DNA of 64,000 nt from Bacteroidia bacterium (GTDB lineage: Bacteria > Bacteroidota > Bacteroidia > Bacteroidales > Paludibacteraceae): the NCBI GenBank assembly GCA_009929375.1, contig SAAO01000001.1:112142-176141 (forward strand), in the 5' to 3' direction. Made by a program: the position numbers and the translations under genes. Below the pieces are notes generated by a model. The model did no database searches, was not told the origin of the DNA, and worked only from the letters and a program-made list of their open reading frames with translations. Positions 39,787 through 49,209 of this stretch are shown here, one piece after another. Within the stretch, counting starts at the first letter, position 1. Each line of letters begins with the position of its first letter.

Positions 39787-40971
39787 CTAATTTTCTTCCA
39801 ATTGCTCCTCACCGGCTTCCACCGACTTAAGAACCAGCTTCTTCACTATCATAATAAAGAATCCTGTCAGAATCAGATTCAGCACAATGGTCAGCACCGA
39901 AATAGCCAGCAAAGGTCCTCCGATGTTATATCCGATAGCGATAAAAATTATCCCTGCTCCCACTTCACCACGCGTAAACATACCAATCGACAAAGCAAGT
40001 CGTTCGCGCAAACTACGATCGCGATAATAGAACATCGGAACCATTTTGCCCAGATTCGAAAGCATCGAAACCACTACCACATGAATCGCAATTTCGCCCC
40101 ACGATAAATCAGGCATTACCACTCCGGCATCACTTACCGAAACCGTATGAATCTGACCCATAAACACAGGCATACTTATACCCACCAGGAACATAAAAAT
40201 GTACGAAATCATATTAGCTGCACTATGGTCAGATTTCGACTCATTGTGATTGGTTTTCATAACCATTCCCAGAATAAATGCAGGTAAAAGCACCTCAATG
40301 TGCACTCCGTTTTCCGAAATAATTTTCGAAGTCTGATATATAAATTCGCTGATAAATACTACCCCCACAGCATATGATAAAATATGATACCATTTCTGGG
40401 GCAGATTAAACGAATTAATTTTCTTCCAGCCAATAAACAAAAGCAGAAAAACAACAACCAGAATAATGTGTAACTCCCACTGAAGTCCTACCATCAATAT
40501 CTGAAGCGGTATCATCAACAAAATCGTGTCGAGGTCGTCGAAAATTGCGAGTGTTTGAATTTTCTTATAAAACCAGCTTTTTTTCAGACCTATTGCAGCC
40601 AGCATAGTAAAAAGAATTCCGGCAGATGTAGGCGCAGCAAAACGACTCAGCAATAGATTTGCTTTCCACGATTCCCAGTCCCAAAACATGCCATCGGGCA
40701 TTAACCACATATAATAAACGGCCACAAGCAACCAGGGAGCAGCAGCTGTAATCATTGCCACAAAATAATCGGTACGGTAACTGCGCCACTGACTTTTATC
40801 AAGTTCGAACTCGCGTCCTACATTGATCATAATAAACGACAACGCAACCGAAAGGAGTAAACCATTGACCGACCTGAAATTTCCATAACCTTCACCAAGG
40901 AAATCAGGTAAAATTTGTGAAATAACCAAACCCGTAACGAGACAGATAGAAAAAATAATAATCTTTTTCAT
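39787..40971 (-). CDS. Cation/proton antiporter (CPA family)
   Basis: A 394-residue integral membrane protein with about eleven to twelve hydrophobic helices. The SFIMINVGREFE, FAAPTSAGILFTMLAAIGL, FDDLDTILLMIPLQ and TRGEVGAGIIFIAIGY stretches match sodium (or potassium)/proton exchangers of the CPA superfamily. There is no C-terminal regulatory RCK domain. The role is pH and cation homeostasis; the ion is not predicted. It has a textbook Bacteroidota promoter and is divergent from mdh. Confidence 0.85.
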   Translation of the reverse strand: MKKIIIFSICLVTGLVISQILPDFLGEGYGNFRSVNGLLLSVALSFIMINVGREFELDKSQWRSYRTDYFVAMITAAAPWLLVAVYYMWLMPDGMFWDWESWKANLLLSRFAAPTSAGILFTMLAAIGLKKSWFYKKIQTLAIFDDLDTILLMIPLQILMVGLQWELHIILVVVFLLLFIGWKKINSFNLPQKWYHILSYAVGVVFISEFIYQTSKIISENGVHIEVLLPAFILGMVMKTNHNESKSDHSAANMISYIFMFLVGISMPVFMGQIHTVSVSDAGVVMPDLSWGEIAIHVVVVSMLSNLGKMVPMFYYRDRSLRERLALSIGMFTRGEVGAGIIFIAIGYNIGGPLLAISVLTIVLNLILTGFFIMIVKKLVLKSVEAGEEQLEEN

Positions 40972-41080
40972 AAGTTTGTAATCTGATTTATACTTAAATA
41001 TAATTTAATGTTTGAATAATAAATGCGGAAAACTCTCTTTCCGGTTATAAATCAGCTTTTTGTCTTAAAAGAACTGATTG

Positions 41081-41111
41081 CAAAGATAGTAAAAACCATC
41101 GTTTTACCAAA
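41081..41111 (-). promoter_or_regulatory. Promoter of the antiporter gene
   Basis: Perfect Bacteroidota promoter on the minus strand: TTTG (41108-41111), 19-bp spacer, TATCTTTG (41081-41088). Expected leader is about 100 nt. Confidence 0.85.
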
Positions 41112-41298
41112 TATAAAACAAGCCACTGAAAGGCCATAACAAAGAAAATTCAGGAGCAGATTAAACACCCGGATATTGTTTTTAGTTCAATACAAATGTG
41201 TAAAAATCTTTTTCTCAAACATTTATAATTATTCAAAAACTATTAAACTGCATTCGAAAAAAATAATTTGTTTAAAAGAGCAAATAATTAAAGAAATT

Positions 41299-41330
41299 TT
41301 TCCGTAATCAATAAATAATTGCTATCTTTG
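41299..41330 (+). promoter_or_regulatory. Promoter of mdh
   Basis: TATCTTTG (-7) at 41323-41330 with TTTC (three of four bases of the -33 TTTG) 20 bp upstream at 41299-41302; 48 bases before the start codon. Confidence 0.7.
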
Positions 41331-41378
41331 CCATACAAAAAATGAAGAATAATTAACAATAATAACTCAACAAGAATT

Positions 41379-42320
41379 ATGTCAAAAGTAACGGTAGTAG
41401 GTGCCGGCAATGTAGGCGCCACATGTGCAAATGTACTTGCATTCAACGAAGTAGCCGACGAAGTAGTAATGCTCGACGTAAAAGAAGGCATTTCGGAAGG
41501 TAAAGCCCTCGATATGTTCCAAACAGCAGCTTTGCTTGGTTTCGATTCAAAAATCACAGGTTGCACCAACGATTATGCTCAAACAGCAGGTTCGGATGTA
41601 GTGGTAATCACTTCAGGTATTCCACGCAAACCGGGCATGACCCGCGAAGAGCTGATTGGTGTGAATGCCGGTATCGTAAAAAGCGTAGCCGAAAACATTC
41701 TGAAATATTCACCCGAAGCTATCATTGTAGTGGTAAGTAACCCAATGGATACCATGACTTACCTTGCTCTGAAAGCAACAGGCCTTCCAAAAAACAAAGT
41801 AATCGGTATGGGTGGCGCACTCGACAGTGCACGTTTCCGTTGCTACCTGAGCAAAGCCCTCGATGTGAATCCTAACGAAATCGAAGCTATGGTAATCGGT
41901 GGTCACGGTGATACAACCATGATTCCTCTGGCACGCTATGCTTCGTACAAAGGTCGTCCGGTATCAGAATTGCTCAGCAAAGAAGCCCTCGACAAAGTTG
42001 TAGCCGACACAATGGTAGGTGGTGCTACACTTACAGGTTTGCTCGGAACTTCGGCCTGGTATGCTCCCGGAGCTGCTGCAGCTTACCTTGTGGAATCAAT
42101 TGTTCACAACCAGAAAAAAGTAATCCCTTGCTGCGTATCGCTCGAAGGCGAATATGGTCAGAACGACATTTGTATCGGTGTTCCTTGCGTAATTGGCAAA
42201 AATGGTCTCGAAGAAATTCTTGATTACAAACTCAACGCTGAAGAAACTGCTCTGTTCGAAAAAAGTGCAGCAGCTGTTCGCGGAACAAATGATGTATTGA
42301 AAGAGATCAACGTATTGTAA
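41379..42320 (+). CDS. mdh: Malate dehydrogenase
   Basis: NAD-dependent malate/oxaloacetate interconversion in the TCA pathway. The 313-residue protein is of the LDH-like (type 3) MDH form: Rossmann motif GAGNVGAT at 7-14, NAD-specific Asp in MLDVKEG, substrate loop with GIPRKPGMTREEL, and the catalytic histidine in GGHGDTTMI. Start context, length and uniformity with the family are all as expected. Single gene with its own promoter and terminator. Confidence 0.98.
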   Translation: MSKVTVVGAGNVGATCANVLAFNEVADEVVMLDVKEGISEGKALDMFQTAALLGFDSKITGCTNDYAQTAGSDVVVITSGIPRKPGMTREELIGVNAGIVKSVAENILKYSPEAIIVVVSNPMDTMTYLALKATGLPKNKVIGMGGALDSARFRCYLSKALDVNPNEIEAMVIGGHGDTTMIPLARYASYKGRPVSELLSKEALDKVVADTMVGGATLTGLLGTSAWYAPGAAAAYLVESIVHNQKKVIPCCVSLEGEYGQNDICIGVPCVIGKNGLEEILDYKLNAEETALFEKSAAAVRGTNDVLKEINVL

Positions 42321-42341
42321 TCTGTTTCAAATTTTATTGCA

Positions 42342-42373
42342 AAAAGCTGTTCGGTTTTCTCCGGACAGCTTTT
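42342..42373 (+). terminator. Terminator of mdh
   Basis: Stem AAAAGCTGTTCGG/CCGGACAGCTTTT (13 bp with one G-U) and a 6-base loop, followed by TTTTT; 21 bases after the stop. Confidence 0.9.
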
Positions 42374-42493
42374 TTTATGCTGCAAACCGAAAAAACACTG
42401 AAAATGAAAGCGCTAAACATTATCAGCACTGTGAATAATATTTAAAATCCACAACTTTTTACTACAAATCTGAATATTTATCCTCTGTTTTAG

Positions 42494-42523
42494 TTTTTAT
42501 TCAATGTGATTGTTTTATCTTTG
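42494..42523 (+). promoter_or_regulatory. Promoter of the Fur-family gene
   Basis: TATCTTTG (-7) at 42516-42523 with TTTT 18 bp upstream (42494-42497), 42 bases before the start codon. Confidence 0.6.
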
Positions 42524-42565
42524 TACTCGTTATAAAATTAATTCATTTACGGTTTAAATTATAGT

Positions 42566-42982
42566 ATGAATAACTATCTTCAAACGCATCGCTATTTACT
42601 GCAATATTCAATAAAACCATCTGTTCAGCGAACTGCAGTAATGGATTACCTGCTGAAAAACAGAACCCATCCAACTATCGACGAAATTTACTCTGCTTTG
42701 AGTCCTTCGATGCCCACTTTGTCGAAAACCACAGTGTACAACACATTAAACCTTTTCCTCGAGAAAGGCGCTGTGCAACAACTTGTTATCGATGAAAAAA
42801 ACGCACGTTACGATATCGATATGTCATTGCACGCACATTTCATTTGCAAACAGTGTGGCAAAGTACACGATATTTTCAATCTGAAACCAGAGCTTTTCGA
42901 GAAACCGGAGAACACAGGCTTCAGCATTCAGAATGTTGAAATCTCTTATTCAGGTATTTGCAATAGTTGCAAAGGAAACTAA
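42566..42982 (+). CDS. Fur-family metalloregulator (PerR-like)
   Basis: A 138-residue DNA-binding regulator: winged HTH (residues about 20-80; TLSKTTVYNTLNLF) followed by the metal-binding dimerisation domain with HAHFICKQCGKVHD and the second zinc pair CNSCKG. The four-cysteine structural zinc site is intact. It could answer to peroxide, iron or zinc; the sequence alone does not decide. Own promoter and terminator. Confidence 0.9.
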   Translation: MNNYLQTHRYLLQYSIKPSVQRTAVMDYLLKNRTHPTIDEIYSALSPSMPTLSKTTVYNTLNLFLEKGAVQQLVIDEKNARYDIDMSLHAHFICKQCGKVHDIFNLKPELFEKPENTGFSIQNVEISYSGICNSCKGN

Positions 42983-43006
42983 CACCCACGTAAACTCAGA
43001 TATTTT

Positions 43007-43034
43007 AAAAGCACACCAAACCGGATGTGCTTTT
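43007..43034 (+). terminator. Terminator of the Fur-family gene
   Basis: Stem AAAAGCACA/TGTGCTTTT (9 bp), 10-base loop, then TTT. It lies 25 bases after the stop codon. Confidence 0.85.
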
Positions 43035-43050
43035 TTTCGTTTCTATTTCA

Positions 43051-43058
43051 TATCTTTG
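43051..43058 (+). promoter_or_regulatory. -7 box of the Omp85-type gene
   Basis: TATCTTTG, 66 bases before the start codon. The -33 element is not clear because the terminator T tract lies there. Confidence 0.5.
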
Positions 43059-43124
43059 AACACCGATTGTTCAGAAAAAGGAAATAATACAAACTTTTAT
43101 TGATCCTCATAAAAACAGCAGAAA

Positions 43125-44411
43125 ATGAGAAAACTCACACTTGTAATCGCTTCTCTATTGGTCATTTCAATGACATACGGACAACAAAAAGTAAAAAAAG
43201 GTCTGGGATTTGGCGCGTTGCCCGCCATTTCGTACGATTCCGACCTTGGTTTTCAATATGGTGCGCTGGTTAATTTGTACCATTATGGCGATGGTTCGCG
43301 CTTTCCAAAATACGATCATTCCATGTATTTCGAATGGTCGCGTTACACCAAAGGCACTGGTATCAATCGCTTTATGTACGATTCCGACAAACTGCTTCGT
43401 GGAGTACGTACCACTGTGGATGTAACTTACCTCACCGACCAAATGATGGATTTCTACGGCTTTAACGGATATCAGACAAATTACGATGCCAACCTGAGCA
43501 AAACATACCGCCATTTTTATAAAAATGAACGTAACATGTTCCGTATTAAAGCTGATTTTCAGGGAAATTTCAAAGAATCGAAATTAGGCTGGGTAGCCGG
43601 TTATACATTCTATAATTTTGCCAACGATACGGTGGACATCGTGAAACTCGGATTGCCTGCAGCACCGGGCGGAACGCTTTATCAGCGTTATCTGAAAAAT
43701 GGCATCATAAGTGCTGCCGAAGCAGATGGTGGCAGTATCAACTACATCAAATTAGGGTTGAAATACGATAGTCGCGACCGTCTTCAGGGCCCGATGAAAG
43801 GCATCTGGACCGAGGCTGTAATTCAGACTGCACCTTCGTTTATAAACGAATTCGGACACACTAAATTTGCGTTGATTCACCGTCAGTATTTCACCTTAAT
43901 GAAAGACATGTCGTTTGCATATCGTCTCGATTATCAAACAACTCTGGGCGATAGCTACGTACCACATTATGCACAACCATTACTGATTACAAGTTTCCTT
44001 ACAGCAGCTTCCAATCAGGGTTTGGGTGGTAAGAATTCTATTCGCGGTGTGCTTCGCAATCGCGTGGTAGGCGATGGTGTGGCTTTCGGAAATTTTGAGT
44101 TCCGTTATAAATTCCTGCGATTCGATTGGCTCAAACAGAGTTTTTATGTAGGTACAAATGTGTTCTTCGATTCCGGAATCATTCTTGATCCGATTGATAT
44201 TGAAGCGAACCTCACTACTCCGCTCACAAGTGCACAAAAAACCGAACTCGGATTGAACGATTACGAAGCCGGTAAATTTCATTCTGCTGTGGGTGCAGGT
44301 CTGAAAATCGGCTGGAACGAGAACTTTGTAATCTCGGCCGACTTTGGTAAAGCGCTGAATGTTCAGGACGGTAAAACAGGTTTCTACATTGGTTTGAACT
44401 ATCTTTTTTAA
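43125..44411 (+). CDS. Omp85/D15-type outer-membrane barrel without POTRA domains
   Basis: A 428-residue exported beta-barrel: signal peptide (1-19, SMTYGQQ), then alternating amphipathic strands to a terminal aromatic (NYLF). The C-terminal third carries the surface-antigen (D15/BamA-like) signature around GLGGKNSIRGVLRNRVVGD, the conserved RGxR-type loop of Omp85 proteins. Unlike BamA there are no POTRA repeats. Such short Omp85 proteins of Bacteroidota are of unknown cargo. The next gene starts one base after the stop, so they are translated together. Confidence 0.8.
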   Translation: MRKLTLVIASLLVISMTYGQQKVKKGLGFGALPAISYDSDLGFQYGALVNLYHYGDGSRFPKYDHSMYFEWSRYTKGTGINRFMYDSDKLLRGVRTTVDVTYLTDQMMDFYGFNGYQTNYDANLSKTYRHFYKNERNMFRIKADFQGNFKESKLGWVAGYTFYNFANDTVDIVKLGLPAAPGGTLYQRYLKNGIISAAEADGGSINYIKLGLKYDSRDRLQGPMKGIWTEAVIQTAPSFINEFGHTKFALIHRQYFTLMKDMSFAYRLDYQTTLGDSYVPHYAQPLLITSFLTAASNQGLGGKNSIRGVLRNRVVGDGVAFGNFEFRYKFLRFDWLKQSFYVGTNVFFDSGIILDPIDIEANLTTPLTSAQKTELGLNDYEAGKFHSAVGAGLKIGWNENFVISADFGKALNVQDGKTGFYIGLNYLF

Positions 44412-45512
44412 ATGACACTTATCCTTATTTCAATTCCTGCTTTCGCCATACTGGGCAGCTATCTGGCACTTATCAGTATTTTTGGCAAAGGTTGGAAAAA
44501 GATTCCGTATTTTTTGGCTGAGGATACATCCTCAGCCAAAACTGTTTCTGTAGTGGTAGCATGCCACAATGAAGCACAGAATCTTCCGAATTTACTGCGT
44601 GCTTTAAATCGCCAGAGTATCAACGATTTTGAGCTAATACTTGTCGACGATTATTCCTCCGACCGGACTGCCGAAATTATGCAGGACGCTACGCTGCATT
44701 TCGAAAACATACAAATCATCAAGTCGCAGAAAAGGGGTAAAAAAGCTGCATTACGCGAAGCTATACAGGTAGCTAAAGGAAATCTGATTATCACTACCGA
44801 TGCTGATTGTATTCCTGCAAAAAAATGGGTGGAAACGATTCTTGCCTATCAGATAAAAAACGATTGCGATCTGATTATTTCACCGGTAAAAATGACTGAG
44901 AACAAAAGTCTTTTCAGTCGGATTGAAAGCCTTGAATTCAGCACGCTGATTGCCTCCGGAGCGGGTGCAGCAGGCAACGGCATGCCGATCATGTGCAATG
45001 GTGCAAACCTTGCATTTCGCAGGCAAAGCTGGCTTGATGCATGGCCCGATATAAACGAAGATGAAATGTCGGGCGATGATATTTTTCTGCTTCTGAGTAT
45101 CAAGAAAAGAGCCGGAAAAATACGCTTTCTGAAGTCGGAGAAAGCCTTTGTGAGCACTAAGTCAGCCGGGAATATCACTGCATTTTTCAAACAGCGTCAA
45201 CGCTGGACAGCAAAATCAAAATCCTATAACGACCTGCAAATTATTGCGGTTGCTTTAGTGGTTTTTCTCACTTCGCTCATGCAGATTGGACTTTTGGCAT
45301 CAGCATTTTTTATGCCCGGTTTATGGCTTAGCACAGCATTGTATTTTCTGATAAAATACCTGATTGACACTGCGTTTCTTTTGAGTGTAAATAACTTCTT
45401 TAAAATAAAAAACCTCCCTTTCAGGAGTTTCATTTTGTCTGTCGTTTATCCGTTTTACATTAGTTTTACTGCATTGAGCGGACTGATAAAAAGCCCGAAA
45501 AACTGGAAATAA
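44412..45512 (+). CDS. Family 2 glycosyltransferase with membrane segments
   Basis: A 366-residue inverting GT2: N-terminal transmembrane helix; GT-A domain with VVACHNEAQNL, LVDDYSSDRT, DADCIP (DxD-like) and SGDDIFLLL, and the QRQRW signature of processive or polyprenyl-using transferases; two to three C-terminal helices. It could build a surface polysaccharide or glycolipid. Start codon abuts the stop of the Omp85 gene (no gap), indicating a two-gene operon. It ends one base before the convergent lipoprotein gene. Confidence 0.92.
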   Translation: MTLILISIPAFAILGSYLALISIFGKGWKKIPYFLAEDTSSAKTVSVVVACHNEAQNLPNLLRALNRQSINDFELILVDDYSSDRTAEIMQDATLHFENIQIIKSQKRGKKAALREAIQVAKGNLIITTDADCIPAKKWVETILAYQIKNDCDLIISPVKMTENKSLFSRIESLEFSTLIASGAGAAGNGMPIMCNGANLAFRRQSWLDAWPDINEDEMSGDDIFLLLSIKKRAGKIRFLKSEKAFVSTKSAGNITAFFKQRQRWTAKSKSYNDLQIIAVALVVFLTSLMQIGLLASAFFMPGLWLSTALYFLIKYLIDTAFLLSVNNFFKIKNLPFRSFILSVVYPFYISFTALSGLIKSPKNWK

Positions 45513-46004
45513 TCATTTGGGCAAAACTGTCAGATAATCACCACTAATGGTCACACGGTAACGTTTCAGAATTTCGGTGGAAGGACCTGTTTCTGTGTCA
45601 GGATCACCAAAACCATATCCCACATTGTATTCTGTACCGCATTTCTCACATTTTACACGTCCGAGACCTTCTTCCATAGGATAAACCCTGACTTTCAGAT
45701 CGGCTTCGTACGGACAGGCCATGTCATAAGCATAATACAGTGAATTTCCATAATCATCCGTCATCAAGCCAGTGCAAAGTAAAATGCCACCAAAACCGAG
45801 GCGATCGATATCGAGTTTGCGCTCAGTGAAAGTCAGAATCTGTCCGGTTGAATTTTTAAAGTTCGGATAATCAGTAGTCAGATTAATGCGCATACCCACA
45901 GGATAATTCGGAATCGATGAGACATAATTCCGCTCGCATGAAACAAAAGCCACATGCAATAAAACAATTATAAGTATGCGGAAGTATTTTACTGAATTAA
46001 ACAC
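45513..46004 (-). CDS. Lipoprotein with Rieske-like fold and cysteine-only ligands
   Basis: A 163-residue lipoprotein (VSCER; Cys at about 23). The C-terminal half reads like a Rieske/ferredoxin-type subunit domain: YDMACPYE, then a beta segment, then VKCEKCGTEYNVGYGFGDP. Rieske clusters use Cys-His pairs (CxH ... CxxH); here both histidines are replaced, so a normal Rieske cluster cannot form, and the site might hold another metal. Function is unknown. The gene ends exactly against the glycosyltransferase gene on the other strand. Confidence 0.65.
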   Translation of the reverse strand: MFNSVKYFRILIIVLLHVAFVSCERNYVSSIPNYPVGMRINLTTDYPNFKNSTGQILTFTERKLDIDRLGFGGILLCTGLMTDDYGNSLYYAYDMACPYEADLKVRVYPMEEGLGRVKCEKCGTEYNVGYGFGDPDTETGPSTEILKRYRVTISGDYLTVLPK

Positions 46005-46012
46005 CTGTAAAT

Positions 46013-46132
46013 GCAGAATTTTGAATGTAGAATGTAGAATTTTAAAATTGAATGCATTGTCGCAAATCTCGGAATCAACCCGAAACTCAGAACTCGAAAC
46101 CTGAAACTATGAAACCCGGAACCCGAAACACG
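46013..46132. repeat. Low-complexity spacer with GAAAC/GAATT words
   Basis: A stretch of short degenerate direct repeats between two genes: first AGAATT/GAATGTAGAATG words (46013-46045), then six or so CNGAAAC/CCGGAAC words such as CGAAACTCAGAACTCGAAAC (46080-46132). No ORF or hairpin. Such text-like spacers are common in Bacteroidota. Confidence 0.6.
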
Positions 46133-46137
46133 CTCCC

Positions 46138-47139
46138 CTACCCCAACTCTCCTATTCTCCAGAGTTCATCGTCGCTGAAATGCACATTTTCAAGAGCAGC
46201 GATATTATCCTGCAACTGTTTTACCGAACTTGTTCCGACAATTACCGAATTGACCTGCGGTTTATGAAAACACCAGGCAAGCGCCATTTGGGCAAGCGTC
46301 TGACCACGTTGTTGAGATATGTCATTCAGTTTTACAAGTCGTGCCACTAATTCGGGTGTAATCTGACTTTTCTGCAAAAATCCGTGACTCAGTGCTGCAC
46401 GCGAATGCTCGGGAATGCCGTTCAGATATTTGTCACTAAGCATTCCCTGTGCCAGTGGCGAAAAGCCTATAAAGCCCACACCCTGCTCAGAAGCTAATGG
46501 CAACACCTCGGTTTCAATTTCGCGCGACAAAATGCTGTAACGACCCTGATAGATAAGACATGGCGTTCCGTTTTCGCGCAGAAGGCGATATGCTTCACGC
46601 GCTTTGTCTTCGGGATATTTCGAAATACCGACATAAAGCGCCTTTCCCTGTTTTACCATGTCAGATAAAGCACCCATGGTCTCTTCCAGAGGTGTTTTTT
46701 CGTCGTAGCGATGCGAATAAAAAATATCCACATAATCCAGTTTCATGCGCGAAAGACTCTGATCGAGACTCGCCATCAGATATTTGCGAGAACCGCCATC
46801 GCCATATGGGCCGGGCCACATTTCGTGACCGGCTTTGGAGCTGATAATCATTTCGTCGCGATAGCTGCCGAAGTTATTTTTCAGCATTTTTCCGAAATTT
46901 TTCTCGGCACTACCAAACGGAGTTCCGTAATTGTTTGCCAGATCGAAATGTGTAATACCGTGATCGAAGGCATATTTCAACATGTTCAATGCTTCTGTGG
47001 CATCGTCCACATCGCCGAAGTTATGCCACAACCCAAGCGAAAGACGGGGTAATTTCAGGCCACTTTTTCCGCAGAAATTATAACCCACCGAATTAGAATA
47101 ACGATCGGGGGCTGCGATGTACTTTTCTTTATCTGACAT
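46138..47139 (-). CDS. Aldo/keto reductase, YghZ/Gpr type
   Basis: A 333-residue NADPH-dependent reductase of the AKR14/YghZ subfamily (L-glyceraldehyde-3-phosphate and methylglyoxal reduction). Catalytic Asp and Tyr are in HFDLANNYGTPFGSAE and Lys in SSKAGHEMWPGPYGDGGSRKYL; the subfamily glycine-rich loop and DYVDIFYSHRYDE are intact. Cytoplasmic, no signal peptide. Starts 22 bp after lemA stop. Confidence 0.92.
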   Translation of the reverse strand: MSDKEKYIAAPDRYSNSVGYNFCGKSGLKLPRLSLGLWHNFGDVDDATEALNMLKYAFDHGITHFDLANNYGTPFGSAEKNFGKMLKNNFGSYRDEMIISSKAGHEMWPGPYGDGGSRKYLMASLDQSLSRMKLDYVDIFYSHRYDEKTPLEETMGALSDMVKQGKALYVGISKYPEDKAREAYRLLRENGTPCLIYQGRYSILSREIETEVLPLASEQGVGFIGFSPLAQGMLSDKYLNGIPEHSRAALSHGFLQKSQITPELVARLVKLNDISQQRGQTLAQMALAWCFHKPQVNSVIVGTSSVKQLQDNIAALENVHFSDDELWRIGELG

Positions 47140-47161
47140 AATATGAACGTTTTACAAAGAA

Positions 47162-47752
47162 TCAGAATTTCACTTCAGGAGCTTTTTCACTTCCTTCTTC
47201 AGCTTCGAAATAAGCACGTTTTTCAAATCCGGCCATCGATGCAATGATATTTGTAGGGAAACGACGTATCGATGTATTAAAGTCTTTCGACAGGTCGTTG
47301 AATTTTGTACGTTCGGTTGAAATACGGTTTTCGGTACCTTCAAGTTGTGCCTGAAGTTCAATAAAATTCTGGTTTGCTTTCAGATCAGGATAATTTTCGG
47401 TAATCATAAGCAGTTTTCCGAGAGCTGAACTCAATTCGCCCTGTGCAGCCTGATACTGTTGAAGTTTTTCAGGTGTCATATTTTCGGGATCAATGGTTAC
47501 CTGTGTAGCTTTGGCGCGGGCAGCAATTACTCCTTCAAGTGTTTCACTTTCGTGAGTAGCATATCCTTTTACAGTAGCCACAAGATTAGGAATAAGGTCA
47601 GCACGACGCTGGTACTGATTTTCCACATTGGCCCACTGACCATTCACTGCTTCGTCTTTGTTTACAAGACCGTTGTATTTTGAAATTCCCCAGAAAACAG
47701 TAAGGATAACCACACCAAGGATTCCAAGTCCGATAATTGTTTTTCTGTTCAT
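47162..47752 (-). CDS. lemA: LemA family protein
   Basis: A 196-residue membrane-anchored protein: one N-terminal transmembrane helix (residues 6-24) and the LemA helical domain with NGQWANVENQYQRRADLIPNLV and NLKDxFN-like regions. LemA proteins are paired with TPM-domain proteins, as here. Function in envelope homeostasis is suspected but not established. Confidence 0.93.
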   Translation of the reverse strand: MNRKTIIGLGILGVVILTVFWGISKYNGLVNKDEAVNGQWANVENQYQRRADLIPNLVATVKGYATHESETLEGVIAARAKATQVTIDPENMTPEKLQQYQAAQGELSSALGKLLMITENYPDLKANQNFIELQAQLEGTENRISTERTKFNDLSKDFNTSIRRFPTNIIASMAGFEKRAYFEAEEGSEKAPEVKF

Positions 47753-47863
47753 AATTTATTTGTTTTATTTATTGTTGATTTGTTTATTAGTTAATTGGTT
47801 GATTAGTTGATAAAGAAGAAAGTAATAAATGGTAAATAGTAATTGAATAAATAGTAAATAAAA

Positions 47864-49204
47864 TCACCATCCACTGGTCGATCCGCCTCCACCGAAACTT
47901 CCGCCACCAAAGCTTCCGCCACTGAATCCACCACCGCCGCCGCCACCAAAGCCTCCGCGACCACTAAAGATACTTCCGGCAGCAGCTCCGCCTACAAAAG
48001 CAGCACTGCTTTGACGCTGCAAACGTGGAATCTGATCGTTGTGATGCTCTTCGTAACCGCAAAACTTACAATGATATGTAGTGCGTTCGGTGCCTGCACT
48101 GATATAAGTCGGTGCCACAATGGTACGTTTATCCTTTAGAATGAATGCTTTCGTATCGCAACGCGGACATTTACTGTATGGACTCGGCTTATCGAGCATA
48201 AAAATGGCTTCGTTCTGACAACTATCGCATACAAACACATCGTAATCGGCCGAATGAAGCTCTTCTTCGAACTGTTGTGACATTTTCAGAAAAGCATCTT
48301 CCTTTTTCTCGGATTGAAGATGCATACTGGCGCCACATTCGTTACAAACTATAGGTGCACGACGAATACGTCTCATAGCAATTCGTCCGTAAATATTGGC
48401 AGGAATAGTTGTTAGAGGTACCGGCAACACCAGCAACAACCAGTGCATCGGCAATTTAAACAGGAAAACAGCCACAATAGCTAAAAATGGTACAACCATG
48501 GAAATAAGCATGGTTACCCCGGCTTTTTCTGATTTTATGGCTTTATAGCGTGCAATATTGTGTGGAATTTTTGGATCCGATTTTATGCGGACAATTTTTC
48601 GCCCAATCCATACAATCGAAATAATCATCAGAAACAGATAAACACCCAGTGCAACGGGAATAATCTCGTTCCAGTGAATCTCCACTTTTTCGTCAAAAGG
48701 TTCGTTTTGCGACAGCGATTTTACTTTCTCAACACCTTTGATAAAACCTGCATCGAAATCACCTTTTTTAAACTCCGGAATCATGATTTCGGTGGATATG
48801 CGCTTGGTTATAGCATCAGGCAATACACCTTCGAGCCCGTAACCCACTTCGAAACGTATTTTCTTCTGATCACCAATAAAAAGAATCAGCAGTCCGTTAT
48901 CGCTTTTTTTACCTCCAATGCCCCATTTTGTGGCCAGGTCGTACGAAAAAGTATTGATATCGTTCTGTCCGATAGATTGCAAAACAACCACAGCTGCCTG
49001 TACACCGTTTTTTGCTTCGAGCGAGTCAAGCATTACATTTATTTTGTAAACTGTGGACTCGGAAAGAATGCCATCGGGGTTGCTCACATACGAATTGTTG
49101 AGCGTTTTCGGATTAGGCACAGTTTCAACCGTATATGCCGCACCCGAAACCATTGCAGAATATAAAAATAAACTCAGAAAAGCTATTTGCCTGAATATGT
49201 TCAT
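47864..49204 (-). CDS. TPM-domain protein with zinc ribbons and Gly-rich tail
   Basis: A 446-residue exported membrane protein. Signal peptide (1-22), TPM domain (about 38-165; DGILSESTVYKINVMLDSLE), a pair of transmembrane segments (about 180-205 and 230-270), then two zinc-ribbon-like cysteine clusters (CNECG...CDSCQ and CPRC...CKFCG) and a 45-residue glycine/serine/phenylalanine repeat end. Homologues (YgcG) are linked with phosphatase or redox maintenance of the envelope. Encoded just before lemA (111 bp). Confidence 0.85.
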   Translation of the reverse strand: MNIFRQIAFLSLFLYSAMVSGAAYTVETVPNPKTLNNSYVSNPDGILSESTVYKINVMLDSLEAKNGVQAAVVVLQSIGQNDINTFSYDLATKWGIGGKKSDNGLLILFIGDQKKIRFEVGYGLEGVLPDAITKRISTEIMIPEFKKGDFDAGFIKGVEKVKSLSQNEPFDEKVEIHWNEIIPVALGVYLFLMIISIVWIGRKIVRIKSDPKIPHNIARYKAIKSEKAGVTMLISMVVPFLAIVAVFLFKLPMHWLLLVLPVPLTTIPANIYGRIAMRRIRRAPIVCNECGASMHLQSEKKEDAFLKMSQQFEEELHSADYDVFVCDSCQNEAIFMLDKPSPYSKCPRCDTKAFILKDKRTIVAPTYISAGTERTTYHCKFCGYEEHHNDQIPRLQRQSSAAFVGGAAAGSIFSGRGGFGGGGGGGFSGGSFGGGSFGGGGSTSGW

Positions 49205-49209
49205 ATTAT

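Larger units (their letters stand above)
40972..41378. other. Divergent intergenic region of the antiporter and mdh
   Basis: No gene is visible. Promoters can be read for both flanking genes (41081-41111 minus; 41299-41330 plus). The stretch between them, about 190 bp, is AT-rich and holds no clear hairpin. Confidence 0.6.

Noticed and set aside
46013..46132. Possible CRISPR array
   Set aside because: Words are too short and irregular, without spacers or cas genes.
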